Position numbers and translations under genes: made by a program
Shown: one piece after another, positions 11,947-22,668 of the stretch
How the letters are laid out: every line of letters begins with the position of its first letter
How positions within the stretch are numbered: position 1 is the first letter of the stretch
The notes under the pieces: generated by a model
Told to the model about the DNA's origin: nothing
The model's database searches: none
Seen by the model: only the letters and a program-made list of their open reading frames with translations
Assembly (NCBI GenBank): GCA_027475525.1
Contig: JAMWFC010000028.1
Location: 980,831-1,044,830 of the forward strand
DNA length: 64,000 nucleotides
Source of the DNA: Macrolepiota albuminosa
Lineage: Eukaryota; Basidiomycota; Agaricomycetes; Agaricales; Agaricaceae
Direction of reading: 5' to 3'

Positions 11947-13633
11947 ATGATTACGCTTACGGTTGACCCCAACCTGGAAGTAGCCCCCGATTTCAGAACT
12001 GAGGAACACAGGTTTACCAGAGAAGCCTTCGTTCACGGGAGAGAAGGAATGTCTGATGAACAAGCGGCAGAGGCCCTCTCCAATCTCTGGTCAGCGGCGT
12101 TGGAGCGCAGAAAAGCGACCTGGGAAGCAGAGCGAGAAGAAAGGGAAGCCGAAGGGCGAGCTGACCGTGGCAATAACAACAGAGACGAGGTCCCGGGGCC
12201 CGCTGTAGACGATGTCACTCTTCAATCCAGGCACTCTAGGGAACATTCTCCGGACAATGAAGAGAGGGGCCCGAACCTAGTGGCTGGAATGCCCGTTCCG
12301 GACGTTATCGAGTATCCACCCGCGCGCTTCGCTATTAAGAAACTCAGGGAGCGCGAATACATTGAGCTCAGTTATTTTACGCCCGAGGGCAGAGCAGAAG
12401 CCGCAAAAAATGAATCGGTTTCTTCGAGTGAAGTTTTTACCTTGGCTAAGGATGATGACATGTTGTCCTTGAAGCCAGTGATCAATTTCAGAGGGTCCAA
12501 AGGGAAAGCTGCTCAAGATGAGGATCTGACCTGGGATCAGGTGTGTATTGCTTCCACCAATTTTCTTGAGCACATAGTGCAGGAAAGCTGGCCTATTAAC
12601 ATGATCGACGCGATGCACGCCTTCTTCTTTCATTTGACCAATCACAAGTTGCGTAACGAGGGACAAGACGGGTTTAAGGTCTTAATCCTCTATCAAGCGC
12701 GAGTAAGGAGAGAATGGCACCGTCAGATCAAAAACCCCCCCAGAGCTGGGATTTTCGATATTGGTCTGATTGATGAGAAGGTCATAAGGACCTTAAAAGA
12801 TCAGGTCTACGATGCCAAAAGAAGTTCCGTGATCAACGGTGAGTGCTAAAGTCCATGCGACAAAACCAGGCTGACAGGGTCTCTAATCTGCTGTCATTGA
12901 TTTATTTGTTTGCCTTACGCTCAATCTTTCTTGCTCGTAATGGACAATCGCACGCTCTTCATAATTGCAACGACTTCCGTGCTATAATCGCGTATAAACT
13001 ATACTCTCATCGGCGATCCTCGCTCACGGCGGGATTTCTGATATGCTTTAATTGCATTATGCGGGGTCGTGGTGGCTAACGTCGTCATTATGCGTCGTGA
13101 ACCCCACATGCATTATTGGCGGGTATTAACCCCCCCGTTTGCGTTATATTCCTCCGTGACCTTCGTGGCATGGAACAGACTTAAATGCCTTAAGAAATGA
13201 AGTTGCCGTGTTGACAACCAGCAGTAAAGGCAAAAGGAAGCGCTCACCGTCGCCTGCGCGAGAATCAGATGGGTCCAACCCACACAGTTATAAACAAAAG
13301 AAAGGCAGTAGAGGCGGAGAGCATTTTCAGAACCGCGCAGGTTCAACCACCAGCTCTGCTGGTGCGGCCAACGCAGCCTGCGCGGTATGTCTCGGCCGCC
13401 ACACACACGATATTTGGCACTGCAGTGCAAGAGACCTATGGAACGGTCAAAAGGCTTATGTCACACGGAACAGAAGCGGGCGGCTCGTCAACCCAGATGG
13501 CAAAGAGTTGTGCACCGACTGGCAAAAGCCTCGCGGTTGTGCCGTCATGTCTCACGATTTCAAACACGAGTGCTCGGGATGCGGCAAGAAAGATCACGGA
13601 GCTCAGAGATGCAATCTTGCACAGACGGTTTAA
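11947..13633 (+). CDS. Gag-like protein of the YR retrotransposon (two exons)
   Basis: The first exon (11947-12838, MITLTVDPNLEV) carries an acidic/basic coiled segment rich in E and R, then a helical capsid-like region. It ends at a canonical GTGAGT donor. A 364-bp non-coding stretch follows, and with an acceptor at 13202 the frame continues through VLTTSSKGKRKR into 13203-13633. That part is basic and has two Cys/His clusters (CAVCLGRH...H.C and CSGCGKKDHGAQRC) as in nucleocapsids. The stop is at 13631-13633. Without splicing, the first part would end at 12849. The intron is inferred from frame and splice consensus. The end overlaps the RT frame. Confidence 0.7.
12839..13202 (+). other. Probable intron inside Gag of the YR retrotransposon
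   Basis: It begins GTGAGT, ends ...GAAATGAAG, is AT-richer than its flanks and contains no long frame. Removing it joins two Gag halves in phase. An intron kept inside a retroelement needs explaining, because reverse transcription of spliced RNA would remove it. Confidence 0.5.
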
Positions 13634-15599
13634 GTTTGCTTCGCCTTACAAACCGGCTGAGTGGCAGGAAGAACTGGAGAGAGCAGGGGCAGCTGAGGTT
13701 TTTCCTGATCTGGCTGGTCGTCTCAGGAGGGGGTTTGATGTCGGCATTGTCAGGATACATGAGACTTTCATCCCTGCGAATGGAGCTTCAGTCCGGGAAC
13801 TCTCCACCGAGTTTGATAGGATCATTGCAGCGGAATTCGAGAAAGGTCGGTACTTGGGGCCATTTAACAAAGAACAAGTCGAAGCCATACTGGGCCCTTT
13901 TCAGACATCTCCGCTGCGAATTATCCCCAAGCCTAACAAACCTGGGAAGTATAGACTTGTACAGGACTTGTCTCACCCGCACACTCCGTCGAGCTCAAGT
14001 GGGGTACGCTCAATTAATAGTAACATCGATTCCTCCCGTTTTCCCTGCACTTGGGGTACATTCAGCAGTATTTACCTACTCATTGCAAGGCTCCCCCCAG
14101 GGTCCCAGGCAGCGGTGCGGGATGTGCAAGAAGCTTATCGCACGGTCCCAATCGATCCCTCCCAATGGCCTGGCCTGGTTGTTAAGCTCAGCGAGCCAGA
14201 CCTGTATGCGATTGACACAATGGATTGTTTTGGGCTTGCTTCTGGGTGCGGTTGTTATGGGGAAGTGGGGGACGCTGGTACAGAAATTTTTCGAGCAAAC
14301 GGCATGGGTCCAGTATCTAAATGGGTGGATGATCATGTGTTTTTCCGGATTAGAAAAGAGTTCATCGGAGCATATAATGCAGACCGTAGGAGGTGGAAAG
14401 GCGAGATTAGTAGGAGCGGGGGAAAAAGTCACAGAGGCGGACGGATTTGGTATCAAGGAAAATCGGACCATGATGATATTCCTGAAGAATACGATGAGGA
14501 CATGGCTCACGCAGTGGTGGATCTGTCAGGAGCCTCTCCCAGGTCAGACGGAGACTGTAAGTTCACGTATGCCATGCAAGATATCGACAATCTGTCCAAT
14601 AAGCTCGGCATCCCATGGGAGAGAGGAAAAGATATCCCGTTCGGAGACAGCATGCCTTACATTGGATTTACCTGGGATATTAAGGAACGTCGAGTTAGCA
14701 TTCCTAGAGAAAAGAGGGAGCGATACTTACAAGCCATTGCGGAATGGGAAAAGGCAAGAGCTCACAATCTGGAGGAGGCTCAAAAACTTTACGGAAAACT
14801 GTTACACTGCTGTTACGTGGTACCAAGGGGGCGGGCTTACCTCACCAGCTTGGAGGCCTTTATGGGAGTGTTCCATAACCGTCCTTTCATGCCGAGAACT
14901 CCCCCAAGGAGAACTAACGAAGACTTGTGCTGGTGGAAGCGAGTACTTCGTCAGCCAATGGAGAAAGGAATTTCAGAAGCACAACCATACCTCGATATCC
15001 AAGCCTTCTCTGACGCCAGTTCCTCTACGGGCATCGGGATTACCATCGGCAAACAGTGGCGAGCCTGGGAGCTCAAGCCAGGATGGAGGGATCAAGGGCG
15101 AGATATTGGCTGGGCAGAAGCAGTGGGGTTCTTCCTCCTGGTGGGAAGCGTTGCACGCACGTGCAGCCGGGGAAAGCGTTTCAAGTTATTCGGAGACAAC
15201 ACAGGGGTGGTCAAAGGATGGTGGGGGAGAAGGAGTCGAAACAAGAGAATCAACGAAGTCTTTAAACAGGTCCATGAGATTTGCGCGCAGTTCGATATCA
15301 CAGTATCAACACGGTACATACCCAGTAAGTCGAACCCCGCCGATGGGCCCTCCAGGGGGCAATACCCCCACAAAGACCTCTTATTACCCGCCATTCCCAT
15401 ACCAGAGTGGGCCTCCAAATTTGTTGTCGACATCGACGTTGCTAGATGCCCAGAAAACAGATCAGTCCAAAGATCTAGAACTGATATCCCCAGACAGAGC
15501 AAAGTCATGGACGACGTACCACAAAAAACTCCAAGCGAGGTCAGAGCGCAGCAAGGCAATGAGTGGTGGGAGTTCACTAAGGACTGGGAGGCGAGCTAA
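13548..15599 (+). CDS. Reverse transcriptase-RNase H of the YR retrotransposon
   Basis: This frame is +1 to Gag and overlaps its end. The conserved part starts near AARKITELRD and runs to TAA at 15597-15599. RT motifs: KPGKYRLVQDLS, VRDVQEAYRTVPID, CFGLASGCG, and the catalytic SKWVDDHVFF, in which both aspartates are kept. This is the DIRS-class form of YxDD. RNase H follows with AFSDASSSTG, FGDNTGVVKG and RYIPSKSNPADGPSRG. No frame-breaking lesion is seen. The start is uncertain: open frame extends further upstream, but that part is probably not used. Translation may rely on a +1 frameshift from Gag. Confidence 0.85.
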   Translation, partial: CLTISNTSARDAARKITELRDAILHRRFKFASPYKPAEWQEELERAGAAEVFPDLAGRLRRGFDVGIVRIHETFIPANGASVRELSTEFDRIIAAEFEKGRYLGPFNKEQVEAILGPFQTSPLRIIPKPNKPGKYRLVQDLSHPHTPSSSSGVRSINSNIDSSRFPCTWGTFSSIYLLIARLPPGSQAAVRDVQEAYRTVPIDPSQWPGLVVKLSEPDLYAIDTMDCFGLASGCGCYGEVGDAGTEIFRANGMGPVSKWVDDHVFFRIRKEFIGAYNADRRRWKGEISRSGGKSHRGGRIWYQGKSDHDDIPEEYDEDMAHAVVDLSGASPRSDGDCKFTYAMQDIDNLSNKLGIPWERGKDIPFGDSMPYIGFTWDIKERRVSIPREKRERYLQAIAEWEKARAHNLEEAQKLYGKLLHCCYVVPRGRAYLTSLEAFMGVFHNRPFMPRTPPRRTNEDLCWWKRVLRQPMEKGISEAQPYLDIQAFSDASSSTGIGITIGKQWRAWELKPGWRDQGRDIGWAEAVGFFLLVGSVARTCSRGKRFKLFGDNTGVVKGWWGRRSRNKRINEVFKQVHEICAQFDITVSTRYIPSKSNPADGPSRGQYPHKDLLLPAIPIPEWASKFVVDIDVARCPENRSVQRSRTDIPRQSKVMDDVPQKTPSEVRAQQGNEWWEFTKDWEAS

Positions 15600-16803
15600 G
15601 TTAAGAGACTCGAGGGAGGAAGTAGTCGAGACAGCGGACAAGCGCAAGCCTATGCCGTACCCAGAAGGACTTAAGCTAGCGTCATCCCCACTGAGACCTC
15701 ACGTGGCAGCTCGAGATAGGTTGAGGCTGTGGAAGCCTCGCAAACCATGTGAGAACAATAAAGAAGCCAGCAGTGCAGCTCACTGGGATTCGGAAGCTGA
15801 TAACGTCTTTGCCGTAATGAGTGCTGCCTGGGCTGACTCCACGAAAGCCACCTATGGCACTGGTCTCTTACTATTTCACGTTTTCTGTGATTTTAGAGAG
15901 ATCAGCGAAGAAATCCGAGCTCCAGTCATGCACAGCGTACTAGAAGCATTCATCGCAGCGCTAGCAGGTGCTTACTCTAAATCAGCGATAGAGAACTTCA
16001 TCTCCGGCATCAGGGCATGGCACCTGTTGCACAATGTCAGCTGGGAAATCGACGAAGCAAGGTTACAGACACTGTTGAGAGCTGCCGACAAGTTGGCTCC
16101 AAACTCGTCCAAGAAGAAGAAACGCTCTCCCTGCACCCCAGCATTCTTAAGCGCAATGCACGATCAGTTGGGGATATCTGCGCCCAATCCCGATCCACTG
16201 AACATAGCAGTCTTCGCCTGCGCAATGACAGTGTTTTACGCTGCAGCTAGGCTTGGGGAGTTCACGGTGCCAACCTTATCGTCCTTTGACCCGTCCCTCC
16301 ATGTTAAACCCAGTAACGTGTCTTGCTCTACTGACCGATCAGGGTGTCAGTCCACAGCCTTTTTCATCCCTAGAACCAAGACAGCGGTTCATGGGGAGAC
16401 GGTGTCGTGGGCTAAACAAAACGGTCTCTCTGATCCCAAGGACGCCTTGGACGCTCACTTTCAGATAAATGACCCTCCCAAAGAAGGTCCTCTGTTCGCG
16501 TATAAAAACAAAAAGGGAAAGCCCACGCCTCTCACCAAGAAAAAGTTCTTGGAAGTGTTAACGAAGGCAGCGAAAGCGGCCAACTTAGAACCTTTACAAG
16601 GTCATAGTCTCCGCATTGGAGCTACGCTAGAGTACCTGTTGCGAGGCGTACCATTCGAGGCCATGAAGGCCATCGGTCGCTGGTCGAGTGACGCCTTTTA
16701 CGGATATCTTTCAAAGCATGAACAAATTCTTGCGCCTTACTTACAGGCTGTTCCGACGTTGCACGAGTCTGTCTTAAGACTTACGCTAGCCTTTCGAAAG
16801 TAG
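15559..16803 (+). CDS. Tyrosine recombinase (integrase) of the YR retrotransposon
   Basis: It starts at ATG 15559 and overlaps the RT frame by 41 bp in a third frame. About 414 residues. A core-binding domain (YGTGLLLFHVFCD...AIENFISGIRAWH) is followed by the catalytic domain: Arg I in AARLGEFT, His-x-x-Arg in GHSLRIGA, Trp in IGRWSS, and a candidate nucleophilic Tyr in FYGYLSKH. All members of the tetrad are present. It would integrate the circular cDNA at a short homologous site without duplicating the target. The same frame is open far upstream (from 13,387), but there it shadows the RT gene. Confidence 0.85.
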   Translation: MSGGSSLRTGRRAKLRDSREEVVETADKRKPMPYPEGLKLASSPLRPHVAARDRLRLWKPRKPCENNKEASSAAHWDSEADNVFAVMSAAWADSTKATYGTGLLLFHVFCDFREISEEIRAPVMHSVLEAFIAALAGAYSKSAIENFISGIRAWHLLHNVSWEIDEARLQTLLRAADKLAPNSSKKKKRSPCTPAFLSAMHDQLGISAPNPDPLNIAVFACAMTVFYAAARLGEFTVPTLSSFDPSLHVKPSNVSCSTDRSGCQSTAFFIPRTKTAVHGETVSWAKQNGLSDPKDALDAHFQINDPPKEGPLFAYKNKKGKPTPLTKKKFLEVLTKAAKAANLEPLQGHSLRIGATLEYLLRGVPFEAMKAIGRWSSDAFYGYLSKHEQILAPYLQAVPTLHESVLRLTLAFRK

Positions 16804-16918
16804 GGAATTGACAGAGTGAGTTGATCTCCCCCATTTTACGGAGCATAGGAGCCACACTACTCGTGGGGAATCGCGAGGTCATCACGCGATGCGTCGTGGA
16901 CTCCTAGCTTCTCAACGG

Positions 16919-17107
16919 GGAATCGCGGCTGACCCGTCTTCTTCCAGCCATGTTCATCGTCTTCTTGGGAAAAATGGCTAACGCGAGGGTCCGGAGTAAC
17001 CCGCATCGGGTCTCGCCCAAATCAGCGTCTTTCTTGTATTGTGTCATAGTGTACTAGCAATAACATATGCATATATAATTGTGTGCAAGAGCGGCGAATT
17101 TCAAAGA
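16919..17107 (+). repeat. Split direct repeat B1
   Basis: 189 bp beginning GGAATCGCGGCTGACCC and ending TTTCAAAGA. It is repeated at 17632-17820 and directly abuts A2, forming the internal B1A2 junction of Ngaro/PAT elements. Positions 16804-16918 between the YR stop and B1 hold a related short repeat (GGGGAATCGCG). Confidence 0.88.
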
Positions 17108-17268
17108 GGGCTGGCCTGTTCGTCACGAGGGCGCGAGTGGTGGACAGGGTGTGGTCTTTGAAAGAGGTGGCTGTGTAGTTCAACTGAAATTCTTTTCTTT
17201 CTCGTGACAGCCACCTTCTATCCTTTTCGCCGCCCTCTCGTACTCGCTCTGTTCACGATTAAAATTTT
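17108..17268 (+). repeat. Split direct repeat A2
   Basis: Second copy of A1, starting immediately after B1. Positions 17269-17553 between A2 and B2 form a linker of about 285 bp with no convincing gene. Confidence 0.88.
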
Positions 17269-17553
17269 CCCTACCCTCCCGCCCAAAACAATTAGGGTGA
17301 CCACGCGGTACGCGAAGCGATAGCATTCTCCGTTTTCGCAGCTCCGCCTTCCCCGCTGCCTCCTCAATGATCAAAGCGTTCTCGTGCCAAGTGAAGAGGT
17401 GAGAGGAATGCGGGACCACGTGAAAGGAGCATGGATACTAGTCATTCACGCCATACTGTTCTCTCGCGTCAGAAGGTCAAAGGAATCAGCAAGGAGTCAT
17501 GGTAGACAAGCCAAGGCATCTCGAACAGTCTTTGATCTCCCGCCCACCCTCCC

Positions 17554-17707
17554 AGGAATCGCGGCTGACCCGTCTTCTTCCAGCCATGTTCATCGTCTTC
17601 TTGGGAAAAATGGCTAACGCGAGGGTCCGGAGGAATCGCGGCTGACCCGTCTTCTTCCAGCCATGTTCATCGTCTTCTTGGGAAAAATGGCTAACGCGAG
17701 GGTCCGG
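17554..17707 (+). repeat. Exact 77-bp tandem duplication (site 1)
   Basis: Two perfect adjacent 77-bp copies starting AGGAATCGCGG, inside repeat B2 of the YR element. B1 has a single copy, so the extra one is probably an assembly artefact. Confidence 0.9.
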
Positions 17708-17820
17708 AGTAACCCGCATCGGGTCTCGCCCAAATCAGCGTCTTTCTTGTATTGTGTCATAGTGTACTAGCAATAACATATGCATATATAATTGTGTGCA
17801 AGAGCGGCGAATTTCAAAGA
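17632..17820 (+). repeat. Split direct repeat B2, right end of the YR retrotransposon
   Basis: Second copy of B1, ending TTTCAAAGA before the unrelated flank GTCAGCAATTTC. It is preceded by an extra 77-bp copy of its own first part (17554-17630), one of 13 such duplications in the window. Confidence 0.85.
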
Positions 17821-18928
17821 GTCAGCAATTTCACTCTCGCGCTGTCAGCCCTACCAGTGGATAGATCAGGTTGATCGTGAGCAACTAGCCCTGATGAGAA
17901 GAGATATAGATGATCAGGCTCCTAGAGAATGGGGGGCGGGGGAGGAAACTGAGTTACTAGGGGAAGAAACAGTGAGAGCTGGAAGCATCAAGAACTCACC
18001 AAGAGGCTTGTTGGTGGGACTCCTTGTGAGTGTAGTTTGAACTTCAGTGACATAAGTTCTTATTTACATCCGAATCTTATCTTTTCTACTTGTATACGTA
18101 TATCATCTAATATTGTATTGAAAATAGACAGGATAATCTAACCGTGTCACAACGGTTCCTTCAGCTTGTGAAAAGTGTTCTTTGGGTGTATCGCTATTGC
18201 CGTCTGCCTAGTATCACAAGGTAGGAGCAACATATGCCTTTGGACATCTTTGAGCTCTTGAGAGTTTCTGTTGACATCTAAGGACACGGTATAAGCAATG
18301 GTCAACTTTACAGAGGGCTGAATATGCTCGCTGTACAAGAACGATAGGTCATGAATTGGGGACCATAGACCAATTATGTGCCTGAACACGGACTCCAAGC
18401 TATTCACTAAAGTCCTGGTGATTTTCCTTGCAAATGTTCTCTCGGACCTGATACACCTGAGTCAAGTAGGCTTCATTCTGGGAGAAGTACCAGACAGACC
18501 AAGCTAATTACAATGATAATCCATTATGCGTCAGATGTTTAAAGCTTTAAACTTACGAGACTGTCTATGATAAGAATGAAATACCCTGGATATAAAGTGA
18601 ACTGCTCGAGATACAAGGTAAGCAGGTTGAGACTATCGAGAGTCAAGGAAAAAGGAAAGGTGAAGAAAACATCAGATACTTTAACGTGTCTATATAGCTG
18701 GGACCTGAATCCGGCATTTCAGGGGAGGAAACTCGCACGCGCTCTAAGTTTCTACGATAAAAGAGCCGTAACGTTCTTGTTGAAACGCCTGACCATATCA
18801 CCCTGCGAAGCATGTATATTTCGTCGTGTAAATAAGGTACGGTACTAGGATTCAACATGCCATGAGGCTCAATCCTTGTGCTAGTTCCCTAAGCTTCGCA
18901 ACGATGAGCATCTCCAGATTATTCTTGA
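17821..18928. other. Intergenic region, no recognised gene
   Basis: AT-rich host DNA between the YR element and the first lectin gene. The longest plausible frame is 86 codons on the minus strand (18147-18407). I recognise no family in it, and its flanks give no matching splice pattern. Confidence 0.5.
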
Positions 18929-19536
18929 TCAAAAGGCACTACCTTGTTCGAATCTCCAAGTCTGGTTCTGACCAGGTTGCCATTTACCCCAGATAGTCAC
19001 AAGGGTACCGTTGTCGGGGTTCCCATGGTCAGAGAGATCAACATTGAACCTGGTTCCAGGGATGAAGATCCTAGAGGTTGTACTTCGTTATGAGATTCGA
19101 CGGTAGGTGCTCATCATGGATCAGACGAACCTGTAAACCGAATCATCATCGTGGTCGGGGAAAATGTCCCATGCAACTGGATTGTCCACGCCGTGAACAG
19201 GGTGATTATTAACAGGCTCTCCTTCTGCGAGTCCAAGGTATTTGCCACTCCCGACGTTGCGGAAAACCCATTGGTTATTGTCCTGCGAGAGCTCCCACTA
19301 GAAGAATTTCAATACAGACGACAGATCGATGCGACGTCTGGACTTACCTTTTGGTTGTCGCCTCCATGTTTATTCCAACCAAGGACTGTGGACGCGCGTT
19401 AGCTTCTGGCTGAAGTATCGACGTGCGAAATGCGACGCGGCAACGCACCTGAGTACCCATCTGTTCCAGAGAGGTCGAGCACAGTGCCTGACTTGGCGTT
19501 GACGAGGATATATGTGTTACCAGCTTGTATACTCAT
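18929..19536 (-). CDS. Ricin-B-type beta-trefoil lectin, paralogue 1
   Basis: Starts at 19536 (MSIQAGNTYILVNAKSGT). Short GT-AG introns separate exons encoding the N-terminal strand, the GWNKHGGDNQ segment, a block starting WELSQDNNQW and a last exon starting RIFIPGTRFNVDL and ending at TGA 18929-18931, or a few codons later if the GT after EQ is a donor. QxW motifs QKW and QTW mark the beta-trefoil. About 145 residues, no signal peptide and no catalytic partner domain, so a cytoplasmic single-domain lectin is likely. Such lectins in mushrooms bind glycans and often act in defence; the sugar specificity is not visible. First of three minus-strand paralogues. Confidence 0.85.
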
Positions 19537-20666
19537 ACTGAATTGGTTTCGATGCGGCAATGGATCACCTCTTATATATGCCTTCCCTCATGTAGCACGC
19601 GACATACTAATGGCTTGTACAATTCCACGTGTTTGGAAGAGAGTTAGGGTCCAATGTAAATCTGGCAGCTGGTATGGTGTAAATGGCACACCTGACCTGT
19701 TATCGATGTCGATCGTACCTTCATTGACCGAGTGAGCCTCATAGCGCCCGCCTTTCAAACTCAGTTTCTGGCCAAGCGGCAAGTAAATAAGGCATCTTGA
19801 AAATTCCCAATCGATTTCCAAGACAGACGGTTGGATATTATCGATCGTGGAGATGAACGTTGGATCAACGATCTTATGTGTCCGGCCATACTCGACTGTC
19901 ACGGCGGCCAAGCAGCACTGTATAGGAGGAACGTATGCGTTACGAAAAGAGGTATCCATATGTATTGACTTACGGTACCTCGCTAAATGCTGGTCGAACA
20001 TTTTGAGGAGCCGAGACGAGTGTATCCTATCGGAAGAATACCATAATCTCGCCTTTTACGAGTGAAAGGTATTTTATGTCGCCGCCAATGCGAAAAACCA
20101 CACTGACCAAATTTAGTTACCAGAGTATAGGGGTGCAATTGCAATTGATGATCACCATGAGCTTGTGTGACGACTTGCTACGAAATAGTGACTGACGGTG
20201 TCACAGGCTCAAAATCAAGTTCTCAGGCTCCGTTTAAGGGTCACGCATTTCATGCGCAATAAAAACGCCAGTTCATCACCCACTTGCTGGTTTTTCCTCC
20301 ATCCGATGACTGTGGATACAAGTCATATCGATCAAAATGCGATAATCTGTAATGGACGAGAGTGTCCATCCCCGTGAGAAAGACCAATCACGAACACCAG
20401 ACTTGCTCCCAGGATACAACTTCGTGGATAAATTCTAGTTGATGTATCAAGTCCCTGAAAACGAAAAGCACATGTCGGCTCGATGCTCAGGCGTGATCTT
20501 TTGCAATAACATATCACAAAAAGTCCACATTGTTCTTACAGTCAACATAACAAAGTTAGAGTCTAGGCTTGAATCAAAGCTTCATCATGGGACACTAAAT
20601 TATCTCATTACACTGAGAATGGTTTGAAATACTCAGTACTTCGCCATGTTATAAGTCAAGCCGTCG
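19537..20666. other. Intergenic region between lectin genes 1 and 2
   Basis: It contains one 137-codon minus-strand frame (19588-20001) that I do not recognise and that overlaps the promoter side of lectin 1. No splice-consistent gene found. The rest is AT-rich. Confidence 0.45.
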
Positions 20667-21356
20667 TCAATACTCACCTTGTTCGAACCTCCAAGTCTGG
20701 TTTTGGCCCTCCCATTGACCCCAAATGGCCACCAAAGTGCCGTTATTGGAGTCTCCGTAGTTAGAAAGGTCTACGTTGAGCGACGTTCCAGGAACGATCA
20801 CTCTAAAAGCGAATTAATTCTATTCTTGAGACTTTTGAGAATATAATTTTGGAAATCGAACTCGCCTGTGTGCAGAAAAGTCCTGGTCATCCGGAAAGAT
20901 GTCCCAGGGTACAGGATATTCAACACCCTGCACGGGGACATCATCCATGAATACGGACTGGTCAGCGAGGCCGAGGTATTTGCCACTGGCGATGTTGCGG
21001 AAGGTCCATTGGTTGGTGTCTTCGAATTTCTCTAGATACCACTACATCGTACGATAAACGTCAGCGCGATGTTGCGGAAGGTCCATTGGTTGGTGTCTTC
21101 GAATTTCTCTAGATACCACTACATCGTACGATAAACGTCAGCCCACGGCTTTAATAACACATGTACGTGCCCTCTGGTTGTCTTCTCCATGCCGCTCCCA
21201 ACCGGAAACTAGAACATGTCCCAGTCTGTCGGCAAAACACATTACGCTAGAGTATGAATGCAACATACCAGTGTATCCATCCGTTCCGGAGAGGTCAAGA
21301 GCAGTACCAGACTTGGCGTTGACGAGGATGTATGTGTTGCCGGGTTCAATAGACAT
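20667..21356 (-). CDS. Ricin-B-type beta-trefoil lectin, paralogue 2 (interrupted by a 77-bp duplication)
   Basis: Starts at 21356 (MSIEPGNTYILVNAKSGTAL). Exon order and motifs follow paralogue 1: SGWERHGEDNQR, then WYLEKFEDTNQW, KYLGLADQS, VPWDIFPDDQDF, and a last exon with VIVPGTSLNVDL ending EQ before a GTGAGT that may be a donor or run to TGA at 20667. QRW and QTW are the QxW motifs. The exact 77-bp duplication at 20991-21144 repeats an intron end plus exon start. With one copy removed the gene is intact, so I treat the defect as an assembly error. Cytosolic lectin expected. Confidence 0.8.
20991..21144 (+). repeat. Exact 77-bp tandem duplication (site 2)
   Basis: Two perfect adjacent copies starting GATGTTGCGG, in lectin 2. 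Deleting one restores the exon structure seen in lectins 1 and 3. Confidence 0.92.
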
Positions 21357-22668
21357 GGCACACTGATTTACAATACTTGGGAATGAAGGCTTAAATACCT
21401 TCTCAAGCGATCATTTGTAATGCTGCGCGCGGGCTTCGACGGTGATGTGCGTTTGGCAGTTGTATTTGGAACAAGATTAGTTCTACTGATCAACCAATCG
21501 TATCTTCATACAGCAACCGGTAACACTGGTTCTTGGGAAAGCTTCAGGACACACCGCGATGAATGGAGCCAAGCGTGAGATACGCTATCCGCAAGTTTGA
21601 CCGTCCCTATGGGAGAAGACAAAGAATTTGACGGCGAGATCATAGAACGACGGATGGTTACCAAACATAACAACAAACGTGTGATTCCTTGATATGTTTT
21701 CCACCTTTGACGCTCAAAGTCCAGCGTTTGACCCTTCTTACCAAGTCTTGTGCGCAAGGCAGGAAAACATGCATTGTTGCGGCAGCAAGTATGGATTTCG
21801 AATGGCTTAACCGCCTTGACGATAGCCCAGATCCACAAGTCCAATTATGATGAGGCATCAGGCGTATATCACGCTCGGAGTTGCTTATTCATGCTGTGGC
21901 TTCACGAAATTACTCGTTAACGAATTACTTCGGTGTCCCAAAACGCGACAACTCTTAGCAAGTAAATGGAGTGAGTCATGAAAGAATGTGCGTGGGAGAT
22001 TCTTTGAGCGCTGCTTCAGTACTCCAGTCTTTGTCTTCGTTACCTTCCCAACCTGTCCTCAGTCTGAATGCAGAGTTGCTACGACTTCCGTTGGCCTATA
22101 TCTTTCCGCGGGAAATAGCGAGAATAAAGCGTGTTATGCCATTTCCTGTGCACACGTTTCTGATGGAAAAAAAAGTTTTAGACAGATGAAAAATGCCTTT
22201 TACCAGGATGAGAAGTTAGCGAGGAAATGGTATAACATACTTTCTACGACGCCAGGACAGCCTGTGATGGAGGTCGAGATGTATGATAGTCCCGCGCCTC
22301 GATTTTTGTAGTTTTTATAATTAATTTACCAGGACAGCCTGTGATGGAGGTCGAGATGTATGATAGTCCCGCGCCTCGATTTTTGTAGTTTTTATAATTA
22401 ATTTATGTTTTTTTCCCTTTCCTATTCAAGATGTCGAGCACTCAAACAATTGGTGAAATTTGCGAACTAACTCAATGTCACCTAAGACAACAGCTGTCTA
22501 CGACACGGATAAGGCACCTTTGCAATGCTGCACGACTTCAGCTTTTCTGCTATGTACATCTACTCTGTTTCAGTTTCGAATCGTCCATACATCACATCTA
22601 TATATGACAGTCTTACGAACTCCAAAGATTAATTTTGAATACACACCTTTGGCGGCTTATCGAGAATC
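21357..22668. other. Region with unassigned fragments
   Basis: Minus-strand frames at 21506-21858 contain TRLGKKGQT and SVKGGKHI stretches faintly like a C2 domain, but in different frames. Plus-strand frames at 21971-22311 contain SVGLYLSAGN...ISCAHV, slightly like a fungal family with a GLYL...CRHV core. Neither gives a complete splice-consistent gene. I call them remnants at most. Confidence 0.3.
22254..22407 (+). repeat. Exact 77-bp tandem duplication (site 3)
   Basis: Two perfect adjacent copies starting AGGACAGCCTGTGATGG, outside any recognised gene. Confidence 0.92.

Larger units (their letters stand above)
11738..17820 (+). mobile_element. Ngaro/PAT-type tyrosine-recombinase retrotransposon, apparently intact
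   Basis: Split direct repeats define the element: A1 (11738-11898) at the left end, B1 (16919-17107) and A2 (17108-17268) abutting after the genes, and B2 (17632-17820) at the right end. This A1-ORFs-B1A2-B2 order is diagnostic of Ngaro/PAT-like elements, which integrate by tyrosine recombinase and leave no target duplication. The circle junction B1|A2 and both ends share a short CAAA(G)AG/AAAG sequence. Three overlapping genes occupy three frames: Gag, RT-RNase H and YR. All catalytic motifs are present, so it may be recently active. Length is about 6.0 kb once the 77-bp artefact at 17,554 is removed. Confidence 0.9.

Noticed and set aside
13387..15558. Very long open frame (start 13387) as one 1,138-residue protein
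   Set aside because: Only its last 414 codons look like a protein family (the tyrosine recombinase). The rest shadows the RT-RNase H gene in another frame.
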